NCBI GenBank assembly: GCA_002256485.1
Contig: NNSG01000001.1
Span: forward strand, 190,017-254,016
DNA length: 64,000 nucleotides
Origin: Fidelibacterota bacterium 408169
GTDB lineage: Bacteria > Fidelibacterota > Marinisomatia > Marinisomatales > TCS55
Reading direction: 5' to 3'
The position numbers and the translations under genes were made by a program. Each line of letters opens with the position of its first letter. Position 1 is the first letter of the stretch. Of this stretch, positions 28,362 to 38,027 are shown piece by piece. Under the pieces are notes generated by a model. That model was not told the DNA's origin and ran no database searches. It worked only from the letters and a program-made list of their open reading frames with translations.

Positions 28362-29027
28362 ATGATTGACCGTCTCATCGACGATCCTGCGTTTCTGCCT
28401 ATTACCATTACATTATTAATACTGGTAATTGTAGCTATATGGCAGAAACTGGATCGATTTATCCTACCCTTGGTAATAATGTATGTTGTTTATGCTGTAA
28501 TTACTGGAATCTCAATCACAGAAGATAATGACATAATAAAATCTGCAGAATTAGTTCAAAGTAAAATTGAAATCAATGGCGATTCTATAATTTTAAAAAT
28601 TGTAGACGAAACTTCGCTTTCAGATACTGTTTCAATTGAAGTGGAAGAACAAAAAGTAGATACTATAGATGAAGAGCCTGTACAACTTGAATTAGGAGTG
28701 AATTCATTGCTCATGTGTGAAAGCATGATTGACAGTTTACGTAAACCTGTGAACGCTCGTAGAGAATTCCCAGTGACGTTGAGTCGTGTTTATTGTTATT
28801 CCGGTATTCGAAATGCATTGAGTGAAAGAACGATTTTATATGAATGGTATTTTCAGGATAATTATATTGATACAATTCCCATCAAAATCGGTAGATCGGT
28901 GCATTGGCGTTCTTGGACGTATAAGACTATAACGGATGCTCAAATTGGTGAATGGTTCGTTGTCCTTCGCGATGAAATCTCAAATACTGCATTGGATACT
29001 ATTCATTTTACAATTATAGACGAATGA
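28362..29027 (+). CDS. DUF2914 domain protein, membrane-anchored
   Basis: 221 residues. Two hydrophobic segments at the N-terminus (about 10-24 and 29-48), an acidic linker, and a C-terminal DUF2914-type domain: YEWYFQDNYIDTIPIKIG then WRSWTYKTI...GEWFVVLRDE. The W-x-x-G and G-x-W-x-V pattern is the recognisable part. The start of the next gene overlaps its stop (ATGA), so the two are coupled. Function is unknown. Confidence 0.72.
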   Translation: MIDRLIDDPAFLPITITLLILVIVAIWQKLDRFILPLVIMYVVYAVITGISITEDNDIIKSAELVQSKIEINGDSIILKIVDETSLSDTVSIEVEEQKVDTIDEEPVQLELGVNSLLMCESMIDSLRKPVNARREFPVTLSRVYCYSGIRNALSERTILYEWYFQDNYIDTIPIKIGRSVHWRSWTYKTITDAQIGEWFVVLRDEISNTALDTIHFTIIDE

Positions 29028-29965
29028 AGAGATTTTATCACTTAACAATTATTATATTTACTCTCGCTCTTTTTTCCTGCGGAGAAATTCGTTCATATCG
29101 CAGTATTCCCATGGGTTGGAAAAATATTTCACATAACTTTAACGAACTTCCTGGAGGAATTCGCGTATTTTCAGGACGAAATAAACACATTCCAATCAAT
29201 GCATGGTATGTTGAAATCGATAGTAAAAATAAACATTTATCTACAGAAATCGTTGTTTCCAATGACCAAGACAGAAGGGAAACACCAAGCCAGTTTGCTG
29301 ATCGAATGAATGCAACTGTCGTTTTGAATGGCGGATATTTTCTTATGCATAAAATTCCAGCTGAACATGTGGGTTTATTAATGGATAATGAAATTACTAT
29401 TTCCAAAACACTACGTTCCATGCTTAAAAGGGAAGAACGATATTACTTAACCAGAAGTGCTATTGGATTCGATTATGCAGGACGGATGGACATTGCATGG
29501 ATTGCAAGTCATAACGATTCAATTTATCAATGGAAAAAACCAGTTAAAAATAAACCTGACAATCCTGTTACAGAACTAAATTATAAAAATGGAATGTATT
29601 GGAATGTGAGAGATGCTATGCAAGCAGGACCTGTGATCGTATCCAATAGTCGTAAGAATATTACGTCTGATGAAGAAGTGTTTTTCTGGTCAAAGATCCC
29701 CGATATCCATCCACGAACTGCAGCCGGATATACGAAAGATGGAAAATATATTTTTCTAGTTGTTGACGGTCGTCAACCCAATAGTAGGGGAGTTGACTTG
29801 AATGAATTATCCATCATGATGTTTGATTTGGATTGTGTAGAGGCTATCAATCTAGACGGGGGTGGTTCAAGTGCTATTGTTGTTAATGGAAAATTATTAA
29901 ATAAACCTGCTGGTTTCACCACGCAACGTGAAGTCATGTCTGCCATTGCAGTTTTCACTGAATAA
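29024..29965 (+). CDS. Phosphodiester glycosidase (NAGPA/DUF2233) family lipoprotein
   Basis: 313 residues. Signal sequence ending in a lipobox (LALFSC, Cys19) predicts a membrane-attached lipoprotein. The NAGPA-type domain is visible in ATVVLNGGYF, RTAAGYTKDGKYIFLVVDGR and the hallmark INLDGGGSSAIVVNG (about 281-295). Related enzymes remove GlcNAc from phosphodiester-linked glycans, and bacterial members are thought to act on cell-surface polymers. The next gene, a GT2 enzyme, starts immediately after the stop codon. Confidence 0.85.
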   Translation: MKRFYHLTIIIFTLALFSCGEIRSYRSIPMGWKNISHNFNELPGGIRVFSGRNKHIPINAWYVEIDSKNKHLSTEIVVSNDQDRRETPSQFADRMNATVVLNGGYFLMHKIPAEHVGLLMDNEITISKTLRSMLKREERYYLTRSAIGFDYAGRMDIAWIASHNDSIYQWKKPVKNKPDNPVTELNYKNGMYWNVRDAMQAGPVIVSNSRKNITSDEEVFFWSKIPDIHPRTAAGYTKDGKYIFLVVDGRQPNSRGVDLNELSIMMFDLDCVEAINLDGGGSSAIVVNGKLLNKPAGFTTQREVMSAIAVFTE

Positions 29966-30625
29966 ATGACATTACCTTACATTATTGTTCCTGTTTTTAA
30001 TGGATCTTTACCCTTGAATAATTTTATAACTCGAATTAATGAATCTTGGCTTGATCAATTAGTCTTTATTGATGACGGAAGTTCGGATGATACAATTGAA
30101 AAATTAAAAAAATTAGATGTTACATATTTACAACATGATGATAATCTTGGAAAAGGTGCAGCTATACAAACTGCAATGGATTGGATTTTACAAAAAGGTG
30201 GTGAAAGCGCTGTAACCATGGATATAGACCTTCAACATCCACCTGAATTATTAGATTATTTCTGTAACATTCCTGAAAAAATAATCTTTCTTGGATATAG
30301 AACTAATCGACAAAATATGCCTTTAACACGTCAATTTTCAAATTTTATAACCAGCTTACTTGTTTCGATTCGTTCAAATTCAGTGATAAAAGATTCCCAG
30401 TGTGGATATCGTTCGTTCCAGACAAACATCTTTTATGATATTGATTGCTTTGAACAAGGATTCCAATTTGAAAGTGAGTTTCTCATTAAAGCATCCATAG
30501 CAGGTTGGAAAGTGCAGCATGTACCCATTCCAACTATTTATAACAATCATCCATCTGCTATGCGGAATGTAAAGGATACAATTAAATTTATCAAAATGTG
30601 GTTAAAGAGCTTTTTCTGGACATGA
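29966..30625 (+). CDS. Family 2 glycosyltransferase (dolichyl/polyprenyl-phosphate sugar synthase-like)
   Basis: 219 residues. GT-A fold with IIVPVFNGSLPLNNF, the nucleotide-sugar site VFIDDGSSDDT (about 34-44) and TMDIDLQHPPELL carrying the DxD-like metal site (about 83). SQCGYRSF near residue 147 is typical of DPM1-like synthases. No C-terminal membrane anchor. Likely adds a sugar to a lipid phosphate or surface glycan; substrate is unknown. Its stop overlaps the following membrane protein gene (ATGA). Confidence 0.88.
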   Translation: MTLPYIIVPVFNGSLPLNNFITRINESWLDQLVFIDDGSSDDTIEKLKKLDVTYLQHDDNLGKGAAIQTAMDWILQKGGESAVTMDIDLQHPPELLDYFCNIPEKIIFLGYRTNRQNMPLTRQFSNFITSLLVSIRSNSVIKDSQCGYRSFQTNIFYDIDCFEQGFQFESEFLIKASIAGWKVQHVPIPTIYNNHPSAMRNVKDTIKFIKMWLKSFFWT

Positions 30626-31233
30626 AAACGATTAGGAAAATATATGATTGGGTGTTGCATTGGTCAGAATCGAAATATGGACCTTTCGCGCTATTTTGCC
30701 TGGCATTTGCTGAATCTTCATTCTTCCCAATTCCACCAGACGTTTTATTAATCGCTTTAGCGCTCGGTGCCAGAAAAAAATCGCTTCAATTTGCAATCAT
30801 CTGTAGTGTAGCTAGTATTGCCGGCGGATTATTCGGTTATGGAATAGGTCATTATTTGTGGTGGGAGGGAAGCGCCTATTCGGGATTAGCGCATTTTTTC
30901 TTCAATAATATTCCGGGATTTACTGAAAATATATTTTTATCAGTGCAAAATCAATATGAACACTATGGTTTAATGATCATTTTTACAGCTGGATTTACAC
31001 CCATTCCCTATAAGATTTTTACGATAACTGCCGGTGCTTTCGACATCAATTTATTCAATTTTCTTATTGCATCAGCCATTAGCAGATCAGCTCGTTTTTT
31101 TCTTGTGGCAGGATTGATATGGAAATTCGGTAAACCAATTAAATTATTCATCGACAAGTATTTCAATATTTTAACAATTGTTTTTACAATATTATTGATC
31201 GGTGGATTTTTACTGATTAAATATGTTTTTTGA
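30622..31233 (+). CDS. YqaA-type SNARE-associated (DedA/VTT superfamily) membrane protein
   Basis: 203 residues from the ATG at 30622, which overlaps the GT2 stop; an in-frame GTG at 30598 is less likely. The sequence FCLAFAESSFFPIPPDVLLIALALG and a later GFTPIPYKIFTITAGA are the two re-entrant P-rich loops of the VTT fold. Relatives move polyprenyl phosphate or phospholipid between leaflets, which fits the glycosyltransferase upstream (inference). Confidence 0.88.
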   Translation: MKTIRKIYDWVLHWSESKYGPFALFCLAFAESSFFPIPPDVLLIALALGARKKSLQFAIICSVASIAGGLFGYGIGHYLWWEGSAYSGLAHFFFNNIPGFTENIFLSVQNQYEHYGLMIIFTAGFTPIPYKIFTITAGAFDINLFNFLIASAISRSARFFLVAGLIWKFGKPIKLFIDKYFNILTIVFTILLIGGFLLIKYVF

Positions 31234-31283
31234 ATATTTGAAGGCTTTGCAGTATTGAATAATTTTAAATTGCATGTCTGTTT

Positions 31284-31358
31284 CGGGGTGTAGCGCAGCC
31301 CGGTTAGCGCGCGTCGTTCGGGACGACGAGGTCGAAGGTTCAAATCCTTTCACCCCGA
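31284..31358 (+). tRNA. tRNA-Pro(CGG)
   Basis: 75 nt: acceptor CGGGGTG/CACCCCG, D arm GCGCAGCCCGGTTAGCGC, anticodon stem CGTCG/CGACG with loop TTCGGGA (CGG), T arm GAAGGTTCAAATCCTTT. CCA is not encoded. It is intact and is followed after 3 bp by a GIY-YIG gene and then by a rearranged copy of its own 3' half. Confidence 0.95.
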
Positions 31359-31361
31359 CAT

Positions 31362-31610
31362 ATGTTTCATATGTATATATTGAAAAGTGAGAAGAATGAT
31401 AAATACTATATTGGACACACAAACGATATACATCGAAGACTTGAAGAGCATAATTCTAGACATACTAAATCAACAAGAGCAGGAATCCCTTGGAAGATTG
31501 TTTTTGTAGAAGAGTATAAAACGAAGCATGAAGCAATAATAAGAGAAAATAAGATCAAGTCAATGAAAAGTAAAAAATTTATTAAGGAACTCATTAATGG
31601 TGTGAATTAG
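31362..31610 (+). CDS. Small GIY-YIG nuclease (UPF0213/YhbQ-like)
   Basis: 82 residues, a complete stand-alone GIY-YIG domain: MYILKS, KYYIGHTNDIHRRLEEHN with Tyr16 and Arg25/Arg26, and the catalytic Glu62 in IRENKIKSM. All residues expected for nuclease activity are present. It begins 3 bp after tRNA-Pro(CGG), and its stop codon is formed by the TTAG that opens the rearranged tRNA copy. Stand-alone members of this family are common in Bacteroidota-like genomes but have no settled function. The tight placement between a tRNA and its partial duplicate suggests a selfish or homing-type element (inference). Confidence 0.9.
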   Translation: MFHMYILKSEKNDKYYIGHTNDIHRRLEEHNSRHTKSTRAGIPWKIVFVEEYKTKHEAIIRENKIKSMKSKKFIKELINGVN

Positions 31611-31670
31611 CGCGTCCCGACGAGTCGGGAAGGCCGAAGGTTCTCCCGATACATCGGGATCACCCCGACA
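31607..31670 (+). repeat. Rearranged 3' half copy of tRNA-Pro(CGG) carrying two 16-bp palindromes
   Basis: Order: TTAGCGCG (copy of 31304-31311), palindrome TCCCGACGAGTCGGGA (31615-31630) where the anticodon arm should be, AGGCCGAAGGTTC (31631-31643, tRNA variable/T arm with one change), palindrome TCCCGATACATCGGGA (31644-31659) in place of the T loop, then TCACCCCGACA (31660-31670), identical to 31350-31360. Both palindromes are perfect 7-bp inverted repeats with 2-nt centres. Confidence 0.92.
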
Positions 31671-31737
31671 ATTTTGTTTTTGATAGCTTGAGAAAAAGCA
31701 CCACTAACCAATTATAATTAAAAACTAATAAAAAATA

Positions 31738-34152
31738 ATGAGTTACAATCATAAAAGTTTAGAAAAAAAGTGGCAAGCGTTTTGGGAAGAAAACGGAACA
31801 TTTAAAGCTTCTGAAAACCCTAAAAAGCCCAAATATTATATTCTGGACATGTTTCCTTACCCATCGGGGGCCGGGCTTCATGTGGGACATCCGCTGGGAT
31901 ATATTGCTACGGATATCGTCGCCCGCTATAAACGCATGAAAGGCTTTAATGTGCTCCATCCCATGGGCTGGGATGCGTTTGGACTTCCGGCGGAACAATA
32001 CGCTATTAAAACAGGGACTCACCCTCGTGAAACAACCAAAACAAATATTGATAATTTCCGTCGCCAAATAAAAATGCTTGGTTTTTCTTATGATTGGGAT
32101 AGAGAAATTAATACAACTGATACCGGTTATGTAAAATGGACGCAATGGATATTTTTACAGCTTTACAATAAAGGATTAGCATATGAGGCTGAAAAGCCTG
32201 TGAATTGGTGTCCGGAATTAAAAGCCGTCTTGGCTAATGAAGAAGTTGTTGACGGAAAATCCGAAATCGGTGGACATCCGGTCCATCGCGTTCCCATGAG
32301 ACAATGGATGCTGAAAATCACTGATTACGCTGAATCGTTATTATCCGGATTGGATGACCTTGATTGGCCCAACAGCGTTAAAGAACTACAAAGGAACTGG
32401 ATAGGCCGGTCAGAAGGTGCTGATGTTGATTTTAATGTTGTTGACAGGGAAGACGTCATTACTGTGTTTACGACTCGTCCTGATACGTTATATGGAGCGA
32501 CATACATGGTATTAGCACCTGAGCATCAGTTAACCGATGAATTGACATCTGCAGACCAACAGGATGCCGTTAAAAATTATCAGGAGAAAGCCAGTCAGAA
32601 ATCGGATTTAGAAAGGGGAGAACTCAATAAGGAAAAAACAGGTGTTTTTACAGGAAGTTATGCTGTTAATCCGGTTAATGGAGAAGAGATTCCCATCTGG
32701 ATAGCTGATTATGTATTGATGACGTATGGTACTGGTGCCATTATGGCTGTTCCCGGACAGGATCAGCGCGATTGGGATTTTGCGAAAGAATTCAATTTAC
32801 CTATCATTCGTACTGTCGAGCCAACAGAAGATTTTGATGGTGAGGCATTTTTAGGAGAAGGCCTGGCGATAAATAGCGACTTTCTAAATGGATTGAATAT
32901 TAGAGATGCAAAGGCAAAAATTATTACATGGTTAGAGAAGGGAAACAAAGGCAAGGGAACTGTACAATATAAACTACGTGATTGGCTGTTTTCTCGTCAA
33001 AGATATTGGGGAGAACCTATGCCGATAATACATTATGGTGATAATGTTAAACCATTGGATGAATCAGATTTACCTTTAGTATTGCCGGAAGTTGAAAAAT
33101 ATGAACCCACAGGCACAGGTGAATCCCCTTTAGCAAACATAGCTGAATGGGTTGAAATCAAAAATGAAGAGGGTGAAGTTGTGGGATTGCGAGAAACGAA
33201 CACCATGCCGCAATGGGCAGGTTCATGCTGGTATTACCTTCGATATATTGATCCAAAAAACAATGAGAATGCATGGGATTCAGATAAAGAATCCTATTGG
33301 ATGCCCGTTGATTTGTATGTGGGTGGGGCAGAGCACGCTGTTCTTCATTTGCTATATGCCCGATTCTGGCATCATGTATTGCATGATTTGGGCTTTGTTT
33401 CAACGAGAGAACCATTTCAAAAGCTATTTAATCAAGGCATGATTCTCGGTGAAGATGGTTCAAAAATGAGTAAATCCCGTGGGAATGTGATCAATCCTGA
33501 TGATGTTGTAGATGAATTTGGTGCTGATTCCATGCGCTTGTATGAAATGTTCATGGGTCCATTGGATAAATCAAAACCATGGCATACTGCAGGATTGCAG
33601 GGCTGTTCACGGTTTATAAAGAAATTATGGGATAAAGTATGTTCAGACGATGATATAAATGATTGTATAACTGGAGATATACCAAACAGTGAAACTATTA
33701 AGTTATTGCATCAGACTATTAAAAAGGTTGGAAATGATATTGAAGATCTTCGTTTTAATACGGCTATTTCACAAATGATGATTTTTACCAATCACCTGGT
33801 AACATTAAATGTAATTAACAAGGATATTTTAAGAACATTCACTCAATTATTGGCACCGTTTATTCCACATGCTGCTGAAGAGCTTTGGCGGCGTTTGGGA
33901 AAAGATTATTCTGTTACTTATGAACCTTGGCCTAATTTTGATGAAAACTTGGCTAAAGATGATCTAATAACTATAGCAATTCAAGTTAATGGAAAATTAA
34001 GAGCGAATATTGAAATTAATTCAAATGATAAAAAGGAAAGTGTATTAGATAAAGCAAAGAAAAATGAAAAAATAATGTCTTATTTATCAGGGTGTGAAAT
34101 TATAAAAGAAATATATGTGCCAGGGAGATTGATAAACTTCGTTATAAAATAG
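31738..34152 (+). CDS. leuS: Leucyl-tRNA synthetase
   Basis: 804 residues, class I synthetase. HIGH-type motif [16 protein letters not shown] (about 41-56), CP1 editing domain with [19 protein letters not shown] (about 240-258), and [11 protein letters not shown] near 576. It charges tRNA-Leu; a tRNA-Leu gene lies at 13.3 kb. No Shine-Dalgarno is visible before the ATG. It converges with the K+ channel gene across a 45-bp AT-rich gap. Confidence 0.98.
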   Translation: MSYNHKSLEKKWQAFWEENGTFKASENPKKPKYYILDMFPYPSGAGLHVGHPLGYIATDIVARYKRMKGFNVLHPMGWDAFGLPAEQYAIKTGTHPRETTKTNIDNFRRQIKMLGFSYDWDREINTTDTGYVKWTQWIFLQLYNKGLAYEAEKPVNWCPELKAVLANEEVVDGKSEIGGHPVHRVPMRQWMLKITDYAESLLSGLDDLDWPNSVKELQRNWIGRSEGADVDFNVVDREDVITVFTTRPDTLYGATYMVLAPEHQLTDELTSADQQDAVKNYQEKASQKSDLERGELNKEKTGVFTGSYAVNPVNGEEIPIWIADYVLMTYGTGAIMAVPGQDQRDWDFAKEFNLPIIRTVEPTEDFDGEAFLGEGLAINSDFLNGLNIRDAKAKIITWLEKGNKGKGTVQYKLRDWLFSRQRYWGEPMPIIHYGDNVKPLDESDLPLVLPEVEKYEPTGTGESPLANIAEWVEIKNEEGEVVGLRETNTMPQWAGSCWYYLRYIDPKNNENAWDSDKESYWMPVDLYVGGAEHAVLHLLYARFWHHVLHDLGFVSTREPFQKLFNQGMILGEDGSKMSKSRGNVINPDDVVDEFGADSMRLYEMFMGPLDKSKPWHTAGLQGCSRFIKKLWDKVCSDDDINDCITGDIPNSETIKLLHQTIKKVGNDIEDLRFNTAISQMMIFTNHLVTLNVINKDILRTFTQLLAPFIPHAAEELWRRLGKDYSVTYEPWPNFDENLAKDDLITIAIQVNGKLRANIEINSNDKKESVLDKAKKNEKIMSYLSGCEIIKEIYVPGRLINFVIK

Positions 34153-34197
34153 AATATATTAGATTATTGTATTATACATAATATATATTATACGTCA

Positions 34198-35187
34198 TTA
34201 TCTTATTGATTTCTTTAATCGTTCTAAATTCTCCTTTGTCCCTATAACCATAATAGTTTGGTCTCTATGCAATACTTGATCAGAGCTTGGATTTACCATT
34301 ACATCTCCTTTTACGTCAATAATTCCTACAATTAATAGTTCATAATCCTCCCTTAAACGGCAATCTTTTACCATCATACCATCAAATCGATCCAATTCAC
34401 TCATTTGAATTTCATCAATTCCATAATCAATCGAAGTATGTTGCGGTGTTGTTATGGTAACACTGTCTTCCAATTGAGGGCTTAATAATAATTCAGACAT
34501 CTTGTGCCCTCCTGTTACATATGGATTTACAATTTTGTCCACACCGGCTCTGCGTAGTTTTGACGATGTATCAGTTACACTGCACCTGGAAAGGAGAAAA
34601 GCATTGCTGTTCAGCGTTCGAATAGACATACTGACAAATAAATTATCCTGATCTGTGTGTAATACAACGACGATCCCTTTTGCTTTTTCAACGCCGGCCT
34701 CGATGAGCGTTTCTTCTAATGTAGCATCTCCTTCAACATATAAAAATCCGTATTCCTCTATTTTACGTATTTTTTCAGGATTAAATTCAACGACGACGAA
34801 ATGCTGCTTTTTCTCATGCATTTCTTTTGCAATGACAGCTCCCATTCTGCCGTAACCGCAAATGATGTAATGATCGTGTAATCTTTTAATTGATTTTAGC
34901 ATTTTATTTCTCCGGTATAAGTCTAAACGGAACAATTCCTTACTATATTCTGAAAACAAATACGCAACACCTGTTACGCCAAATAATATGACTAGAATTG
35001 CCCAAATTTTGCCTGCACCGTTCAAGGGTTGTGTTTCACCAAATCCAACTGTAGAGAGTGTAATAATGGTCATATATACACTCTCCAAAACAGACCACTC
35101 TTCCCCAAGGCTGTAAAAGCCGAATGATCCGATAAAGATTACCAAACCAAAATAAACTAAAAATCGCAAGCGTGTTTGTAGTAGCAT
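34198..35187 (-). CDS. Two-TM potassium channel with RCK (TrkA-N/TrkA-C) domains
   Basis: 329 residues, MthK-like layout: two membrane segments (about 8-27 and 60-82) around a pore helix and filter TVGFGE (46-51), then a TrkA-N domain with CGYGRMGAVIAKEM (about 110-123) and VEGDATLEETL, and a TrkA-C domain near 250-325. The filter reads GFG instead of GYG, a variant seen in some K+ channels and compatible with K+ selectivity. It probably gates on a cytosolic ligand. Its start overlaps the upstream stop by 1 bp (TAATG). Confidence 0.92.
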   Translation of the reverse strand: MLLQTRLRFLVYFGLVIFIGSFGFYSLGEEWSVLESVYMTIITLSTVGFGETQPLNGAGKIWAILVILFGVTGVAYLFSEYSKELFRLDLYRRNKMLKSIKRLHDHYIICGYGRMGAVIAKEMHEKKQHFVVVEFNPEKIRKIEEYGFLYVEGDATLEETLIEAGVEKAKGIVVVLHTDQDNLFVSMSIRTLNSNAFLLSRCSVTDTSSKLRRAGVDKIVNPYVTGGHKMSELLLSPQLEDSVTITTPQHTSIDYGIDEIQMSELDRFDGMMVKDCRLREDYELLIVGIIDVKGDVMVNPSSDQVLHRDQTIMVIGTKENLERLKKSIR

Positions 35188-37691
35188 TATCCTATAATGA
35201 TTTCCGTCATTAATAATACATCAAAAATATTATACAGACCGTCATGATTTAAATCAATAACTTGTTGATGATACTCTGTTGGTACTTCCTCATTCATAAT
35301 AAGCAGGATTAATTCAATGATATCTTGGTAATTCACAATTCCATCACCATTCATGTCACCGGCAACTAATACCGGATTTGAATCAAATGTAAAATCCCAG
35401 ATACCTCGACCATATGTACCAAATCGGGCTGTATAAATATCCTGTATATATTCTACTGTCCAGTAGGTTTGGTCCGGAGCTGTCAATTCACTCATATCAC
35501 TCCATAAATTATCATCAGCAGAGAATATATAAGGCCCGACTTCAGTCGCTGCAAATAGTAATGATTCGTCAGGAAGTCCTTCTATATCAAATACAAGCGT
35601 GTTGGGAAGTCCATTGTACATTGTATTAAACGACAATCCATTATCTGTTGATTTAAACACCGGTGGGTTTGAATAACCGCTACCACCGATAACAACTGAA
35701 CCCAAATGTATATTAGACGGATGAATAGTTGCACCATAAAAGTAATGAGAATCAGGACCAGTAAAATTAGTGGACAAAGTCCAATTGACTCCTCCATTTG
35801 TACTTGAATAAAATTTTCCATTTGTTGTCAAAACATACCAATACGTGTGATCAATTTGAGAATAAGCCATCGCAGAAATTGATCCATCAAAATTAAATGG
35901 CATTTCCTGGATAGACATTCCTCCTCCTACTACAGTCATTTTGATCATGTGATTCCCACCATTTAATCCGCCGCCACCTAAATAAGCAATATTTGCACTG
36001 GAAGGATCATTCATGAGCGGTGGAAGCCATAGTTGTCCTGTACTGGTAAATTCCCAATAAACATAATTTACACTATTCACAATATCTTCATAATAAATTG
36101 AGAAGCCGGGGTAATTCATCCAAATACTTGAACCATTATTTGTTGATGTAATATGTCCGTAATCACCACTGATGACCTGTTCAAAATCTAGTACTCCTCC
36201 CGTATCATTACCCAAATGGCGCTGAAATCCCTGATCTTGGCTCCCTACATATATATGAAAAGGATCAAATCGACTGGTATAGGTTGAATAGTATTGACTA
36301 ACTCCAAGCCCATTTAATGATAAATTCAGTACTGTATTCAAATCATCATATGAAATGTAAACTCCACCGTCAGTACTGATAAGTTGGAATTCATCACCAT
36401 TTTCATCAAAAAAATAGCGAATTTCAGGAATATCAGCATGGAGGAATATTGACGGATTTCCATAGTAATCATACCAGTGATTAATCAAATTCCAATTTTG
36501 TCCCCCATCGCTGCTTTTGTATGCATCAACATATCCAATAGCAATTTTATCGGGGTCGATATTGGAACTATTCATGCTGTTGCTCATGAATGATCCTGTG
36601 GGTAAATCGCCTTGATTCGTCCATGTTACCCCGCTATCCATGGAACGAAAAAGTTCATCATCTACTCGTGCGAATAGAAATTCCGTACCATTCGAAACAC
36701 CACCTGACAAATTATTATTTCCACTGCTTTCAGGTGAAAATGATCCGACTAAAGAATAGGTATCATTCGCAGATATTTCATAAATGTTGCCATTGTTTTG
36801 AAGAAAAATTCCACCACTTTCATAACGTGGTGTCCACATTTCAAAGGAATCACCGGACATAGTAAAGCCATTACTAGCACGTAAATCAATTATTTGAGAA
36901 AATGATTGTCCCATATTTGTTGATTTATACACTGTAGAAATCATCTCCCAACTGGAGTAATCCCATTCAATGACCCCTAGATAAATAATATTTTGATTAT
37001 CAGGATGAACAACTGTTCTATATATATAGCCCCAATCTTGAAATGAACTCAACCCGGTCGCATCTGAAATAGTTAAACCATCGTCTTCAGTATAATTAAA
37101 ACTCTTACTGTTTGCAAAACATAACCTTGGCGAACCATTATTATCCAGCAATCGTAAAAAATGGATCCCTTTTAATTGACGATAATCCGTTAAAGACATC
37201 CACCCTGTTCCATCCAGATTCCCTTTCCAAATATTTCCACCGGAAGATGCAACAAATATCCAATCATTCACAAGGTCTACCTCCGCTACATGAATACGCC
37301 CTGCCTGATTATTACTACCCCGTTCAAACCATTCTCCTGGAATTTCACGAGATGTTAGTCTGGATTGGGGGTATTCACTTCTGGATTTAGACAGAATCCC
37401 TTGTTCAATCAGATTCTTCCTTTTTTCTACCACCCTTCTGCTCCGTTCATCGCGAACTGCTTTGTCCATGGCTTTCCAATCCGTGTCAGGATGGGCTTTA
37501 TGCATTTGACGTATATATTCCTTTCGGTGTTTTTTGAAATCCTTTTTATCTTTTTTGTACTGTATAATTTCTGTTGGACTTGGCAATGTACTGGGGTCAA
37601 TAACAGGTAGCGTCTGCAATGGTTGTAAATATAATTGTGAAATTATTACAACAATTGTAAACAAAAATAAAATAAGGATTTTTGATTTCAT
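35187..37691 (-). CDS. Secreted BNR/sortilin-type beta-propeller protein with C-terminal dockerin-like domain
   Basis: 834 residues. Signal sequence (about 4-20), then many sialidase/VPS10-like repeats recognisable as S-x-D-G-G-x-x-W (KSSDGGQNWNLI, SSTNGGVNWTLS, KSTDNGLSF), i.e. a WD-like propeller typical of exported proteins. The end has two calcium-loop repeats, DMNGDGIVNYQD and DLNHDGLYNIFD, the dockerin-type arrangement common at C-termini of exported Marinimicrobia proteins. No cohesin is in the window, so the tail may serve in calcium binding or surface sorting rather than a cellulosome. The stop overlaps the channel gene. Confidence 0.85.
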   Translation of the reverse strand: MKSKILILFLFTIVVIISQLYLQPLQTLPVIDPSTLPSPTEIIQYKKDKKDFKKHRKEYIRQMHKAHPDTDWKAMDKAVRDERSRRVVEKRKNLIEQGILSKSRSEYPQSRLTSREIPGEWFERGSNNQAGRIHVAEVDLVNDWIFVASSGGNIWKGNLDGTGWMSLTDYRQLKGIHFLRLLDNNGSPRLCFANSKSFNYTEDDGLTISDATGLSSFQDWGYIYRTVVHPDNQNIIYLGVIEWDYSSWEMISTVYKSTNMGQSFSQIIDLRASNGFTMSGDSFEMWTPRYESGGIFLQNNGNIYEISANDTYSLVGSFSPESSGNNNLSGGVSNGTEFLFARVDDELFRSMDSGVTWTNQGDLPTGSFMSNSMNSSNIDPDKIAIGYVDAYKSSDGGQNWNLINHWYDYYGNPSIFLHADIPEIRYFFDENGDEFQLISTDGGVYISYDDLNTVLNLSLNGLGVSQYYSTYTSRFDPFHIYVGSQDQGFQRHLGNDTGGVLDFEQVISGDYGHITSTNNGSSIWMNYPGFSIYYEDIVNSVNYVYWEFTSTGQLWLPPLMNDPSSANIAYLGGGGLNGGNHMIKMTVVGGGMSIQEMPFNFDGSISAMAYSQIDHTYWYVLTTNGKFYSSTNGGVNWTLSTNFTGPDSHYFYGATIHPSNIHLGSVVIGGSGYSNPPVFKSTDNGLSFNTMYNGLPNTLVFDIEGLPDESLLFAATEVGPYIFSADDNLWSDMSELTAPDQTYWTVEYIQDIYTARFGTYGRGIWDFTFDSNPVLVAGDMNGDGIVNYQDIIELILLIMNEEVPTEYHQQVIDLNHDGLYNIFDVLLMTEIIIG

Positions 37692-38005
37692 GATTCAACG
37701 GACTCACTGATCCAATTTAAATAATCTTTCGATCCTTTTTGAATAGGGAGTGTAATGACTTCAGGTATGTCATAAGGATGAATTTCTTTCAAGGATTCAT
37801 ATACAGTTGTTTCTTTATCAGCTGTTGTTTTAATCATGAGGAGAAACTCATTTTCCTTACAAACTTCATTTTTCCATTTATAGACTGATTCAATATTGGG
37901 AATAATGTTAACGCATGCAGCAGTTTTATGTATTACCAAATGATTGGCAATTGAGTGTGCGTCCTCTTTTTTGCTGACTGTTGATAGAATCAGGACATAT
38001 TCCAT
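37688..38005 (-). CDS. cutA: Divalent-cation tolerance protein CutA
   Basis: 105 residues, standard size. LSTVSKKEDAHSIANHLVIHKTAACVNIIP, SVYKWKNEVCKENE and HPYDIPEVITLPI are the family signature of this trimeric PII-like fold. It was named for copper tolerance in E. coli; its biochemical role is still unclear. The dockerin protein gene starts inside its stop (ATGA). Confidence 0.95.
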   Translation of the reverse strand: MEYVLILSTVSKKEDAHSIANHLVIHKTAACVNIIPNIESVYKWKNEVCKENEFLLMIKTTADKETTVYESLKEIHPYDIPEVITLPIQKGSKDYLNWISESVES

Positions 38006-38027
38006 ATCGGAATTTATGGAAAATTAT

